In this document: piece after piece, positions 1-11,351 of the stretch
Layout of the letters: every line of letters begins with the position of its first letter
Numbering within the stretch: position 1 is the stretch's first letter
Assembly (NCBI GenBank): GCA_032622095.1
Contig: CP136063.1
Span: 14,983,814-15,047,813 of the forward strand
DNA: 64,000 nt
DNA from: Siphonodentalium dalli
Lineage: Eukaryota > Mollusca > Scaphopoda > Gadilida > Siphonodentaliidae
Direction of reading: 5' to 3'
Translations under genes and position numbers: made by a program
The notes under the pieces: generated by a model
Told to the model about the DNA's origin: nothing
The model's input: only the letters and a program-made list of their open reading frames with translations
Database searches by the model: none

Positions 1-10
1 GGGTAAAGGG
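1..10 (+). mobile_element. terminal 10 bp of a piggyBac-like MITE at the window edge
   Basis: The window opens with GGGTAAAGGG, the same terminus that ends the complete MITE at 19962-20334 just before the second copy of the duplicated segment. This suggests the duplicated segment carried its neighbouring MITE and extends left of the window. The bases TTAA and about 36 bp that follow the terminus in the other copy are missing here. The rest of the element lies outside the window. Confidence 0.5.
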
Positions 11-2346
11 CCACATTTGCGTGGAACTACCTTCTCCAGTATAATTATAACTATACCAATGTTTACTCGTATGTTGAAAGTAATGGAAATTAGGTCTAGC
101 TTTAATAAGACTGTAGTTTGTCTACCTATCACGTATATAGACTGCATATTATTATATCTCATGTGTCTTTGGTATCTGAATGGCACATTCACGAAAACAG
201 CTGCACTGCTGTGTCCCATTACTGCTACCAGTATAATGTTATGCACAGTAACCAGGGGGTAGTAACACATTTGTAGGAAGCTATGTCGTTTTTTGCATCT
301 GGCATGTTCGGGTACCCAACACCCCCAAACCTGCAAAGACAAATTATTTGTTACTCCCAATTCTTTGACACCCACCCCCTCAAATACGGGCTGATAGACA
401 TTTGTCTACCACATACATGTACATGCAATGGGGTTTCCAGGTCAATGGGTGTTGAGAGTAGGCTATAGGTCTTCCTGCGTGGTCAAATTTCATTGTACTA
501 AATTGCAGCGAATCGATAGAATGTGCAAATACACGTATACAGCAACGCATCATAAGTTGACAGGTGCACATAAAACACTATTATAAGGCATATGCATCCA
601 CTTTTACAAAAATAAATGATACATATTCCAGCATACCCCCTGTATATCAAGTGAGGTATCATTTCCCCCAGCAAGCTATTACATGAACCGAACATGTGTT
701 TTGGCTATTTGGCTCTAACACATTTTATGCTCATAACATCTCAGGACAGTGAACTCAATCTTGACTTTCGAGTCACTGTTGACATTATGTAGACATATCC
801 ATGACATATCAGTTGTTAAGTTCATTTCAACTTGAATTGACATATTTTGAAAATATATATCTAGAGAGGATATCTGACAGGATGCAATTGGAAATAATAT
901 TTTATAATTTGCTGATATCTGCAAACATAGGTCACTGTGCAGGATAGACACAATTCCATCATTTCTAACTATTTCCTGATTTAGTAGTCTGTCAACCAGC
1001 ACATTATCTAGCACATACAACCTGTGTTAAGTCTACTGACGCATCTTCTTGTATACTAAATGACAAGGCAGCAGTCGCTATGCCAAACTTTAGGTGTTGT
1101 GAGTTGCAAATCATTCATTGATTAGCTTGATGCACTGATGAACGTTATTTTCTAGCCAAATGTTTGAGACAGCTGTTCGCTCTCTTGTCCATGCTCATAA
1201 TGATATTAAAGGTCTTAGAGGTAGTTACAGGAGGACAAGTTTATTTATTTCAGTTTTACAATTCTCGAAGCATCTTTCGAAGGGTGTCGGGAAGGAGGTT
1301 GTTCACCTCACCGTCGAATATGCAATCTGTCAGCTTAATGTCTCCTCGACTAAAGCCCATATAAGATCACAGTAACAAACACATGCTGTTTTTGCAGTTA
1401 TAATATGTTTTAATCTGTTACAGATGTCAAATACGATCACACAAGTTCTTTAGTAAAGCACACACCCACCCCGTCATACCTTCCTGCACATTTTAAATTA
1501 CCCATCACCCTACAGTAACTCGGTGTTATTTTAATAATACTTTGATAGCAGACGATCATCTAATTCACAATGGAACAGATGCGTTATCGATACGAGACAC
1601 CACTGGTAAAGATTTTCAGGCGAACTACAACGCAGACAAAATGTCGGCTGTTACGTGATAGCGATAAATTTACAGGCGAACTACAATGAAGACAAAATGT
1701 TGGATACTACACCAATAATTCGTTGAAAACGTTGCTGATAACAAGGATTTGTGAATTGTCACATTGTGATGAAGATATTTCTGCTGACACCCTGGTTATG
1801 GCAAAGATAAGACATTAAGAGGTGTTAATGTGACCCTACTGACGCCTTGGTTATGGCAGTGATCAGACATTATGGTGTGTTAATGTGACTGCTGACTCCC
1901 TGGTTATGGCAGAGATAAGACCTTGTGATGTGTTAATGTGACCATGCTGACTCCCTGACTATGGCATATAAACTATAGTATGATTTGTGAATGTGACCCT
2001 GCTGACTCCCTGACTATGGCAGAGAAAATATATTATGATGTGTTAATGTGACCCTGCTGACTCCCTGGTTATGGCAGAGATAAGATATTATGATGTTTTA
2101 ATGTGACTTTGCTGACTCCCTGGTTATGGCAGAGACAATAGATAAGATATTAGCTGCCGCCATGCCATGGTGTCAATAGTGTCAACGGCATAGAGCTATT
2201 ACAATTAGTTTAGCCGATTATACTTTTATAGAATGTTAGTTTCATGTTTGCGAATGCCTGTGTGATATGTGATCATATGTTCGTATAATATTGTTTTTAA
2301 AGTTGTTTTTTGTGTTTTAATTATGTTTTCATTTTGAGTATAACAA
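11..2346 (+). repeat. segmental duplication A, copy 1
   Basis: This segment matches 20375-22631 in direct orientation nearly base for base, starting at CCACATTTGCGTGGAAC and ending at GAGTATAACAA. Differences are point changes, small indels and loss of one unit of an internal tandem repeat in the other copy. Short open frames inside it appear in both copies but show no recognisable domains and are not conserved in length, so no gene is called. A non-coding repeat or an unrecognised element are both possible. Confidence 0.85.
1785..2151 (+). repeat. ~55-bp tandem repeat, about 7 copies
   Basis: Units begin TGACTCCCTGGTTATGGCAG and continue through a variable AGATAAGA.TATTATGATG stretch to GTTAATGTGACCCTGC. 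About seven imperfect copies are present here. The homologous array at 22132-22437 has fewer, so copy number changed after the duplication. Confidence 0.8.
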
Positions 2347-3234
2347 ATAAAGTTTAAAACAAATATGTTAGTCACTAATTGTGAACCGACTAGAAAACGA
2401 TGATTTAATTTGGCCAAAGTGTTTTTTAATTTGGCCAAAACATATTTGGCTAAAGTTTTTTTCATTTGGCTAATAACATTTTCATTTGTCTAAAATTTTG
2501 GCAAATTTTTTTTTTCGGTCCAGCGCGAACACTGACCCCTGCAGACGTCACAATTTGGTATGAAGATTTATCGCGATGCCAGAAAGGTCAAAAATTGTCA
2601 TATATTATACAACACATTTGACTGGCATGGGGTGGAATACACTCTAAATACAGTTTACTTACAGTTGACTAAGCTTTAGTCAACTTTTAACTAAACTATT
2701 GGGGTCAAACTTATTCGAGTAAACCACTGGTAACTAAATCTAAGTCTTAACTAAATATTGGGTCAAACGTTTTTGACTAAACATTGGGTAACTAATTATA
2801 TACTAACTATAATGGCTTACCTCGTTTTCCTCCTACATGATTTTAATTAATTATAACCCAAGCAATTGGGTCCAAACTTAATTAGCCGAATATTTAGTCA
2901 GATTATAACCCAATGTGTAAATAATCATGGTGTTATATAATAACACAATGAAAAACTATTTGGCCGTCCAACTGTGTGTGTTACGATACAATTGTATCGT
3001 TCGATTTGCTATTATATAAATTATTTAAAGTTATCGAATAACAAAATGATGCATATTGAAACCATGGCCATGTACACAGAACTGTTACAGTGATTTGGCA
3101 ATGAAGAGAGCTCAAATAATTTAGTTTAAATATTATTACTAGAATATTTATCAATGCTGTGAACGTTTCGAAATAGTTTGTTATCTTATTGGATTAACTA
3201 TACATTGATGGACAATGCCACTCTGGCTGTCACA
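2347..3234. other. gene-poor AT-rich stretch with short motif repeats
   Basis: No supported gene. At 2400-2510 the motif TTTGGC(C/T)AAA recurs several times with poly-T. At 2660-2900 a loose repeat of TAACTAAA and TTGGGTCAAAC recurs. An 18-bp palindrome ACGATACAATTGTATCGT lies near 2985. These look like decayed low-complexity or repeat sequence. Confidence 0.5.
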
Positions 3235-3238
3235 TTAA

Positions 3239-3623
3239 GCCTTTACCAAACAGAACGGCCCTGTGCCAATGCATTCTCTTATATATGCGAGTCGACCATA
3301 GGTCGCCTCGCATATATAAGATAATGCACTGGGTTAACACATTAAAAATTATAAAATTGTTAAAGAATGTTAGAAAAAATGGTAAAAAGTGTTAAAAATG
3401 CATTATGCCAATGTATTCTCTTATATATGCGAGGCGACCTATGATCGACTCGCATATATAAGAGAATGCATTGGCACAGGGCATAACTGTAACTATCACA
3501 ATGTGGTCAAGGAGCCGGTTCAAAGATATCCATATTTGTATGGTTTTATTGAAACAGACCGAATATATTTTAGGCTGTTGAAGCTTTATTTGGCCGGTTT
3601 TGGCCGGTTTGTTGGGTAAAGGG
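3239..3623 (+). mobile_element. piggyBac-like MITE with internal hairpins (copy 1)
   Basis: The element is flanked on both sides by TTAA (3235-3238 and 3624-3627). Its termini are GCCTTTACC on the left and GGTAAAGGG on the right, inverted copies of each other. TTAA target sites with CCCTTT-type ends are characteristic of piggyBac-like transposons. It has no transposase, so it is non-autonomous. Inside lies a second palindromic block (3259-3481) whose two ends are each themselves a hairpin. An inverted homologous copy lies at 19962-20334. Confidence 0.75.
3259..3481. mobile_element. hairpin-ended element (CCCTGTGCC family) nested in the MITE
   Basis: It begins CCCTGTGCCAATGCATTCTC and ends with the inverse GCATTGGCACAGGG. 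Each end is a long self-complementary hairpin built on CATTCTCTTATATATGCGAG with a GGTCG/CGACC centre. The middle is AT-rich with AAATTGTTAAAGAATGT. Related copies stand alone at 15610-15978 and, more diverged, at 12124-12502, so this block is probably an independent element that inserted into the piggyBac-like MITE. Confidence 0.65.
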
Positions 3624-3759
3624 TTAATGGTTACATGAAACTGAATTATTTCGATCTGTGAAATCTGGTCACTGGAGAGTTATTAATAATGAAAATAATA
3701 ATATTGTAGATAGTGAACATCTCACTTCACATGATTGTCCTCGAATTTACTGCATGTAT

Positions 3760-5460
3760 ACAGTAAATATAATTTGTTTTTGTTATCTTCATATTTACAA
3801 AGCAATTGCAAAGTAAATAATGCAAAGAAATATGCCAAGTCAAAATTTAATGAAAAAGTTCAAGATTCAATGAAATTGGACAACTCTTCAAAACTCTTAG
3901 CATATTATCAAAGACCTGTTAGGAAAATCATCCAGAAATGAAATTCCACCATTGAAGGATAAAGATGGGTGGTTAATTTTCAGTGAGGTAGAAAAGGCTA
4001 TTCTCCTCAATGACTATTTTATCTCAAATTCGATCTTAGATGATCGAAACTGTATGCTCCCTGAATTCACTAATAAGTGCGAAACAAATATTTCTAACAT
4101 AGATATTACCACTGAAGATATTATCAGTGCAATTAAAGGTATGAAACCGAATAAGGCACATGGCCACGATAACATCTCGGTTAAAATGATACAAGGCACA
4201 GCTGAAGATATAGCTTTGCCTCTTTCAATTATATTTAAAAAGTCACTTGAAATAAATAAGTTCCCCAAGTTCTGGAAACGAGCTAATGTGATTCCAATTC
4301 ATAAGAAGAATGATCGTGCAGAAGTCACCAACTATCGACCAATATCACTTCTCCCTTCTATAAGTAAGGTATTTGAACGCGTGATTCTCATCCATTTGGC
4401 TAAGCACTTTTCTAAGAATAATATTTTATACAAATTTCAATCTGGATTTATCCCCGGCCGTTCTACCACATAGCAGCTTCTGGAGGTATACCATTCTCTG
4501 GGCCAGGCTCTTGATAGCCAACTGACTACTTGTGCAATATTTTGTGATATAGCTAAAGCGTTTGAGAGAGTCTGGCACAGAGGATTAGTTTTTAAACTGG
4601 AACACTATGGAGTAACTGATCCCTTGCTTGCATGGTTAGAAGACTATCTCCAAAATAGAGAACAGCGTGTGTTAGTGTCTAATAATTACTCTAGTTTTCA
4701 AACTGTTGCCTCGGGAGTGCCCCAGGGCTCTAGTTTAGGCCCTTTCTTGTTTTTAATATATATTAATGACTTGGCTGACACAATTGATTCCTTTACTCGA
4801 ATGTATGCAGATGACACTTGCTTCATCAGCACCGGAATCTATATCGATGAATGTACACATACAATTGATCTTGATCTTATGCATATCTCTCAATGGTCAA
4901 AGCAATGGCTAGTAACTTTTAATGCCGACAAGACAAATAGTATGAATTTTTCTTTAGTCTCAAGTGACAACACATTGGACTTAACCCTCGATGAGGACCA
5001 GATAGTTATGATTAATTGCCATAAACATCTAGGATTTATTATACAATCAAATTTAAAATGGAATAGTCATATAAATGAAATATGCAATAGAGTTTCTAGT
5101 CGTATTTCCCAATTAATAAAACTCAAATTTACACTAAATAGGAAAACCATTGAAATTATGTACAAAACCTATGTCCTTCCATTAATGGTATATGATGATG
5201 TTGTTTGGAACAATGCTAGTGATACACTCAAAATGAAACTTGATCGCTTACATATGGATGGTGCCAGAATTTTGTCGGGCTTAACTAGGTCTTAATCCGA
5301 TACTAGACTCCTTACTGAAGTTGGGTGGCCATCATTAGAAAACAGACGAAAATATCACAAAATACGTATGTGGCATAAAATCATGTCCGACTCACACGAG
5401 GTCTCCAGTTTTCTCACAGATATATTTCCACCTTTTATTAATGAGAGTACATACTAAGCA
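3760..5460 (+). pseudogene. decayed non-LTR retrotransposon RT fragment
   Basis: This is a 5'-truncated LINE reverse transcriptase. Visible RT motifs in order are NYRPISLLPSISKVFE (near 4330), FQSGFIPGRST, CDIAKAFERVWHRGL, SGVPQGSSLGPFLF and the catalytic YADDT (near 4804), followed by the thumb-like region to about 5290. The frame is broken by a frameshift near 3898 that separates an upstream Lys-rich stretch, an in-frame TAG at 4471 and a TAA at 5293, with more stops after it. No endonuclease domain or 3' end was recognised. The style fits the Jockey/CR1 supergroup, but the clade cannot be fixed by eye. It cannot encode an intact enzyme. Confidence 0.85.
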
Positions 5461-5744
5461 TTCAGCAACAAGATGCTAATTCGCACATTCAAACATAACA
5501 CAGTTCATTGGAAGGTACTGTAGCGTGACGGGGGTAGGGGTATCTAAAGTATGTACCACAGGGCCGAGCGAAACTATAAATGATAGAACCCCGAAGTATA
5601 TTGAAATGCTTCCACTATTGGTAGAGTGGATAAATAATTTACTACATTAGGAATAACTGGTCAACTCATTTCACTTGCTATACACATCCCAATTGCTAAG
5701 CTGAGGTCTGTCTGATAATAACGTTAAATTGATTGGTAATTGCG
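5461..5744. other. no feature recognised
   Basis: This covers the decayed 3' flank of the LINE remnant and unique-looking sequence up to the tandem array. No coding or structural signal was seen. Confidence 0.4.
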
Positions 5745-6232
5745 TGCCGCATAGAGGCTACTGCCCACATAAATAATAAGGAGTCTAATGAGATCCCACC
5801 CACCCCCCCATCCCGCCACCCATAGTATCTTATGCGCCACAGGCGCCCGTATATAGGCTACTGCCCACAAAAATAATAAGGAGTCTAATGAGATCCCACC
5901 CACCCCCATCCCGCCACCCATAGTATCTTATGCGCCACAGGCGCCGCATAGAGGCTACTGCCCACATAAATAATAAGGAGTCTAATGAGATCCCACCCAC
6001 CCCCCATCCCGCCACCCATAGTATCTTATGCGCCACAGGCGCCCGTATAGAGGCTACTGCCCACATAAATAATAAGGAGTCTAATGAGATCCCACCCACC
6101 CCCCCATCCCGCCACCATAGTATCTATCTTATGCGTCACAGGCGCCCGTATAGAGGCTACTGCCCACATAAATTATAAGGAGTCTAATGAGATCCCACCC
6201 ACCCCCCCATCCCGCCACCCATAGTATCTTAT
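5745..6232 (+). repeat. ~100-bp tandem array, forward arm (about 5 units)
   Basis: Units read AATAATAAGGAGTCTAATGA, then GATCCCACCCACCCCC, CCGCCACCCATAGTATCTTA, TGCGCCACAGGCGCC and GAGGCTACTGCCCACATA, repeated about five times at roughly 100-bp spacing. C-run length varies between units. Several frames stay open only because of the repeat, and these are not genes. The array reverses orientation at about 6231. Confidence 0.9.
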
Positions 6233-6560
6233 GTGGGCAGTAGCCTCTATACGGGCGCCTGTGGCGCATAATATACTATGGGTGGCGGAATGAGGGTGGG
6301 TGGGATCTCATTATACTCCTTATTATTTATGTGGGCAGTAGCCTCTATACGGGCGCCTGTGGCGCATAAGATACTATGGGTGGCGGGATGGGGGTGGGTG
6401 GGTGGGATCTCATTAGACTCCTTATTATTTATGTGGGCAGTAGCCTCTATACGGGCGCCTGTGGCGCATAAGATACTATGGGTGGCGGGATGGGGGGTGG
6501 GTGGGATCTCATTAGACTCCTTATTATTTATGTGGGCTGTAGCCTCTATACGGGCGCCTG
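6233..6560 (-). repeat. ~100-bp tandem array, inverted arm (about 3 units)
   Basis: The same unit as 5745-6232 is present in reverse orientation, beginning GTGGGCAGTAGCCTCTATAC. About three units follow until GGCGCCTGTGG, where the LINE 3' end begins. The two arms together form a large imperfect palindrome. Two more units in this same orientation resume at about 11195, on the far side of the LINE. Confidence 0.9.
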
Positions 6561-7058
6561 TGGATAGGATAGGATAGGATAATTTATTTACAATATACAC
6601 ATGAATAATACAATGACAGTAACATATAATAATATAAATGCTGTATATATTGTTGGGGGTTAGCCTAGCCCTATCGGGCTGTCTTCCTGCTACCCCCTAA
6701 AACAAGTATCACTATAAGTATTTGCAAAGATGGCTTGTATTTTTTATCCACGCATACGTACAGACTACATGTATTATCGTGTATAAAACTAACTAGAAAC
6801 TAGTTTTGGGGCATATCACAGACAAGTATTGGTGTGGTTGTGGGACAATCCAGACGAATTGTAAGATACCGCCGTCTTTAGTTAAGTAAGTAAGATAGGA
6901 ATTATCTATATATATATCGCTGGAAAGTCTTTTTTTGTTGAGTGAGGTGTTGGGATATTCAAATTAACAGTATTACATATATGTAATGTTTATATGTATG
7001 TTAGTGTCGAGAACAATTATGATTTTGCATCAAGTATAACAATGAATATTCATATTAT

Positions 7059-10000
7059 TTATAGAGCACAGTCGGGGCATCCTTTGTTTTTACAGCGTAC
7101 ATTTTCTTGGTAATTTCTAAGCATTGCTATCTGTAAGCGCTTCTTCAGTGTGTGCCTGCTTTGGTAAGATGTATAGTCTTTTTCCATGTTGTTCCATGTT
7201 GTGGGGTAGGCGTGGTGTGGCAATTTACCTGACCAGTCAGTTCTAGGTAGTTCTAACAGAACGGGATTCGGGTGTCTTGGTGTTGATTTTGCTCGTTTAC
7301 TGTACATCATTCCAAAAGACGCAGGCAGGCGGTTATAACACCAGTCATGCATAAAAATGGAGGAATTGAGGGTGTGTAAGTCATATATTTTCAAGATATT
7401 CTCTCTTTTAAAGAGTGGATCTGTGTGACTCCTATACTTCTTATTGCATATTATACGCATTGCTCTTTTTTGTAATAGGAATATTTTCTTGACTTCCGGA
7501 ACATGACCCCATATTTGGATACCATAAACTAAGTGGCTTTGAATCAGTGCATAGTACAATGTTTTCAATGCTTTACTTGGGAAAAAATGTTTCACCTTAT
7601 TGATGCAGTAGATTGCATGTGATAATTTGGAGCAGATTATGGATATGTGCTTTTTGAATGTCAAGTTCTCATCAATATGAATACCTAGAAATTTTGCCGA
7701 TGATTCATGTCCAAGATTCCCTATTCGGTTCAATTGAGTGTTATTTAGCTTTAATTTCAAAGTATTCCACTTTTGGTCATTGTTTTGAGGGTGTAAAATC
7801 ATGTAGTTGCTTTTATTAATATTAATTGAGAGTTTATTACAGCAGCACCAGTCTGATACATTGGCTAATTCATTGTTGACGTAACTTTGTACTAGTTCGC
7901 CATCTTTACCGCTTGTAAACAGTGTTGTGTCATCGGCATACGATAAAATGTCTATTGTTGTAGAATTTACCATATCATTCACGTATATTAAGAAAATAAT
8001 CGGCCCAAGAATTGAGCCTTGGGGGACCCCACAGGAAGTGTTCATAAGGTTAGAAGTAGTCCCACCATATTCAACGTATTGCCTCCGCTCATTCAAATAA
8101 CTATGGAACCATGACATTGCTACACCCCTGATGCCATAGTGTTCCAGTTTCGATATCAGTATGTCGTGGTCGATCGTATCGAATGCTTTAGATAAATCAA
8201 TAAATACAGCTAAGGTGGAATCCCGTGTCGGTTTATCATTATTTTTAACGAGATGGTCTAGAAGGTGCAAAATCGGGTGAAAAGTTGAGTGATTTGGTCT
8301 AAATCCATATTGGTGTTTATACAAGATTTCATGTTCATTTAGAAAATCTACTAGTCGTTTTTGCATTATTTTTTCAAGTAGTTTAGAGAACGATGGCAGG
8401 ATACTGATTGGGCGGTAGTTTGTTATTTCCTTTGAGTTATTTATTTTAGGAATGGGGACTACTTTGGAAACTTTCATTTTAGCTGGGAATATTCCCTGTT
8501 CGAACGATAGATTAAATATATGATTAAGTGGTGTGGCTATTGTGAAGATACTCTCTTTCATAAGTGCGGTCGATATGCCGTTGTAATCTTTGCTCATTTT
8601 CCCTTTCATAGTATAGCATGTCAATATTATTTCCTGTATCGATGTAGGTTCGATTTCGAGTGCGTTTATTTGCCTGTCTCGAAGATAATCAGTGAAATTT
8701 GCATCGTTTTCAGTGTGTATGGAGTTGCTGGTGTTTCGACCGATTTTTGAAAAGTAGTCATTGAATTTGTCGGCTATTATGTTCGGATCAGATAGCTCTG
8801 TATCGTTATCATTAAATGTCTGAGGGTAGTTAGATGATTTATGATTTTTATTGATTGCGGTTTTAAGAATTTTCCATGTGTTTTTTATATCATTCTTATT
8901 TTTTTCTAGGCTATCGCAGTAATAATTATTTTTGCATTTCCTTATTAGTTTATTGTATAATTGACGATAATTTAAATAGGCGATTTTATTTGTTTCTGAA
9001 GGTGCCTTCAGTTTATTAGAGTATAATTCTTGCTTAGTAATAGAGGATTTAATGAGTCCAGATGTCATCCATGGTTCGCGTTTTATATATTTTTTGGGTA
9101 CATTTCGTGTTATGAGAGGACAGGCTAGATCATGTGCGTTCATATATATGTCTAAAAATATTTCATATGCCTTATCAGGGGAGTTACAACTGAGAACTGA
9201 GTCGAATTTACATGATTTTAACAAGTTTTTGAAAATATTGACATTGTTAGTGTTGTAGTTCCTGTACGTGATTTTTTTATAAGGGGGGTTTATGGGTTTG
9301 TGTTTGTTTGATTCAGATAGGAATATGCCGAAATGATCGGAGATGTCGCAAGTAATTATCCCTGTTTGGTGACCAGCTTGTACTTTGTTGGTATATATGT
9401 GATCAATTAGGGTAGCTGAGTGCTCAGTCATTCTTGTCGGTTTCGTTATCATGGGCACGAATCCTCTCGTGAAGACATTGTTTATAAAATCGTTAGTTTT
9501 TTGATGCGTATCGAAATTTAAGAGGTCGATGTTGAGGTCTCCTATTATATAAGACTTGGTATTGTTCACTTGTTCTAATATATTATCGAATTTCAACATA
9601 AATTTGTCCAAGTCGGCCTTTGGTGCTGTGTTCGGTCTATAGATACATCCTACTATATAATTATCGTTCGCTCCTCTGTTTATTTCTATAAATAATGTTT
9701 CTATTACATGTGGTATAAATACTGTTAAATCTGGTCTGGGTTTATATTGCAGATTTTCCTTTATATAAATACCAACGCCGCCTCTGGCATCGTCGCCGTC
9801 AGGTCGAGATTTGAATTCTAAGGGGTGATATCCTGGAAGTGAAAAATCTGAGGGACTATGCACTTTGAATATTTCTGTTAGGGCAATAACATCAAACAAA
9901 TTATCTTCTGTTTTCAAGTCACAAAGTAGATTTTTTAGATCTCCGTAATTTGCGTTAAGGCTTCTGCAATTTAGGCCGAAGATAGAGAATTTTATATTAT

Positions 10001-10172
10001 TTGACAGCATCTTTTTACCCTGTATAGGCGAAAAATATTGGCATGTATTTTGATTCCAAAGTTGGATGCTATCGGGGTTGAATTCATCTCCTTCTAATTG
10101 AGACCATTTCGCCGCGAAATCGTGTGCCTGTGTATCCCGAACCTCACTCAAAGTTATTCTATTTGCAGACAT
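7059..10172 (-). CDS. LINE ORF2: endonuclease plus reverse transcriptase, 1037 aa
   Basis: This is an uninterrupted ORF with the two enzyme domains of an APE-type LINE. The N-terminal endonuclease (about residues 65-285) shows GLNCRSLN, ALTEIF, RGGVGIYIKE, VGCIYRPN, IIGDLNIDLL, IDHIYTN and CDISDHFGIF, covering the catalytic Asn, Glu, Asp and SDH positions. The reverse transcriptase shows NYRPISILPSFSKLLEKI (about residue 587), FRPNHSTFH, VFIDLSKAFDTIDHDIL, CGVPQGSILGPIIF and YADDTTLF (about 743), then LGIHID. The C-terminus has CKNKGCPDC, a possible metal-binding patch. The product would nick target DNA and copy its own RNA at that site. No stop or frameshift was found, which is unusual in a window of decayed elements and suggests a recent insertion. 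The clade (CR1, L2 or Jockey type) is uncertain. Confidence 0.9.
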   Translation of the reverse strand: MSANRITLSEVRDTQAHDFAAKWSQLEGDEFNPDSIQLWNQNTCQYFSPIQGKKMLSNNIKFSIFGLNCRSLNANYGDLKNLLCDLKTEDNLFDVIALTEIFKVHSPSDFSLPGYHPLEFKSRPDGDDARGGVGIYIKENLQYKPRPDLTVFIPHVIETLFIEINRGANDNYIVGCIYRPNTAPKADLDKFMLKFDNILEQVNNTKSYIIGDLNIDLLNFDTHQKTNDFINNVFTRGFVPMITKPTRMTEHSATLIDHIYTNKVQAGHQTGIITCDISDHFGIFLSESNKHKPINPPYKKITYRNYNTNNVNIFKNLLKSCKFDSVLSCNSPDKAYEIFLDIYMNAHDLACPLITRNVPKKYIKREPWMTSGLIKSSITKQELYSNKLKAPSETNKIAYLNYRQLYNKLIRKCKNNYYCDSLEKNKNDIKNTWKILKTAINKNHKSSNYPQTFNDNDTELSDPNIIADKFNDYFSKIGRNTSNSIHTENDANFTDYLRDRQINALEIEPTSIQEIILTCYTMKGKMSKDYNGISTALMKESIFTIATPLNHIFNLSFEQGIFPAKMKVSKVVPIPKINNSKEITNYRPISILPSFSKLLEKIMQKRLVDFLNEHEILYKHQYGFRPNHSTFHPILHLLDHLVKNNDKPTRDSTLAVFIDLSKAFDTIDHDILISKLEHYGIRGVAMSWFHSYLNERRQYVEYGGTTSNLMNTSCGVPQGSILGPIIFLIYVNDMVNSTTIDILSYADDTTLFTSGKDGELVQSYVNNELANVSDWCCCNKLSININKSNYMILHPQNNDQKWNTLKLKLNNTQLNRIGNLGHESSAKFLGIHIDENLTFKKHISIICSKLSHAIYCINKVKHFFPSKALKTLYYALIQSHLVYGIQIWGHVPEVKKIFLLQKRAMRIICNKKYRSHTDPLFKRENILKIYDLHTLNSSIFMHDWCYNRLPASFGMMYSKRAKSTPRHPNPVLLELPRTDWSGKLPHHAYPTTWNNMEKDYTSYQSRHTLKKRLQIAMLRNYQENVRCKNKGCPDCAL

Positions 10173-11194
10173 AGTGGAAATTTCTAAATTTCTGTAATAT
10201 GCGCCCCGGTATCGCCATATGTTTATGTTGTCGTGCGGAAGATCGATATGTATGCGTGGAAATTAATACGAATATCATTTTTGCTAAACTTGAATTCAAG
10301 TTCTTTGGTGGAATTGTATCAATAAATTTATGCGTGAAATGCTGATGTTAATATAAATATAGCATATATGATGTCAATATATTTTGTCAAATACAATTTA
10401 TATAGATGAATAATTACTAACAAAGACGAATAGGCTAGTATACATATATTAGTCACAGGTGTATAAAATGTATAGATCTATATTCCTACAAATACACACA
10501 CAACGGTGTATGTAAACGGTGTGTATACATGGTGATCAATAACCATTATTGGGTCTCCGCATTATCACCTCAACCACAACATGTACAGACGGACGGAGGC
10601 ATGTTGACAGCCAGACAGCGATGAGAACAAACAGTGGAGACAGGGGTGCACGCAGGCCACCTCCGACATGAACAATATGTCAATTCCAGTCGTTTAGAAA
10701 AAGGAGTCTCACTTTAACACACCCACATATATATATTGCCATGCATTTATCACTATTACAAGTCGCACCACTGATTTATATAGTTTGGTCTAAACGTTGT
10801 TGAATATATTGAAAATTGTCAGTTCTGGCGCTTACTGTATCTGTCCATAATGATGATGTACCCATCGGTCGTAAATATTATGATTGGTTTCGTCACCTGC
10901 AGGTGCACGAATTTATCCTGCGTCTCGGACCAGTGAAGTGAAGCGTGACAGGATGATGCGTGTAGGACCTGTTTCTCTGGACTGATGTATACAGAAATTG
11001 TCGTTTATCATATTATGTGCATTAAGAAACTTCTCAATTGGAATATAAAATTCACTCAGTTATATTCGATGATATGTGTACATGTTGTGGATGGAGCTAG
11101 TAGGTGAATGTCAGAAGATTTGAGGAAGTAATAATTATCTTTGAATACCGTGTGCATAGAAAGATTGAACACAACAATAATATACTATAACAAT
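10173..11194 (-). other. probable 5' region of the LINE, no ORF
   Basis: This is sequence upstream of the LINE ORF2 start. No ORF1, zinc knuckle or coiled coil was recognised. The region contains a few GT-rich stretches but no tandem repeats. It is assigned to the LINE only because the tandem array resumes beyond it. Confidence 0.4.
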
Positions 11195-11351
11195 AATATA
11201 CTATGGGTGGCAGGATGGGGGGGGTGGGATCTCATTAGACTCCTTATTATTTATGTGGGCAGTAGCCTCTATAGGGCGCCTGTGGCGCATAAGATACTAT
11301 GGGTGGCGGGATGGGGGGGTGGGTGGGATCTCATTAGACTCCTTATTATCG
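11195..11351 (-). repeat. ~100-bp tandem array, continuation beyond the LINE
   Basis: About one and a half units of the 5745-6560 repeat are present in the inverted-arm orientation, including ATACTATGGGTGGCGGGATG and GATCTCATTAGACTCCTTAT. They end abruptly at CTCCTTATTATCGAC. This is the outer flank of the interrupted array. Confidence 0.85.

Larger units (their letters stand above)
6561..11194 (-). mobile_element. near-complete non-LTR retrotransposon (Jockey/CR1-like) inserted in the tandem array
   Basis: The element lies between two parts of the same tandem array, which resumes at about 11195. Its 3' end, read on the minus strand, is AATAAATTATCC followed by repeats of ATCCT, the short tandem-repeat tail common in CR1-like LINEs. 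A ~500-bp 3' region precedes it, and the protein spans 10172-7059. The ~1 kb from 10173 to 11194 has no long ORF and may be the 5' UTR or decayed ORF1. The 5' boundary is inferred from where the array resumes, not from a known consensus. Confidence 0.7.

Noticed and set aside
5830-6600. Frames of 80-117 codons in both directions
   Set aside because: Produced by the ~100-bp tandem array and its inversion.
8520-8750. Plus-strand frames inside the LINE
   Set aside because: Antisense shadows of the 1037-codon ORF2.
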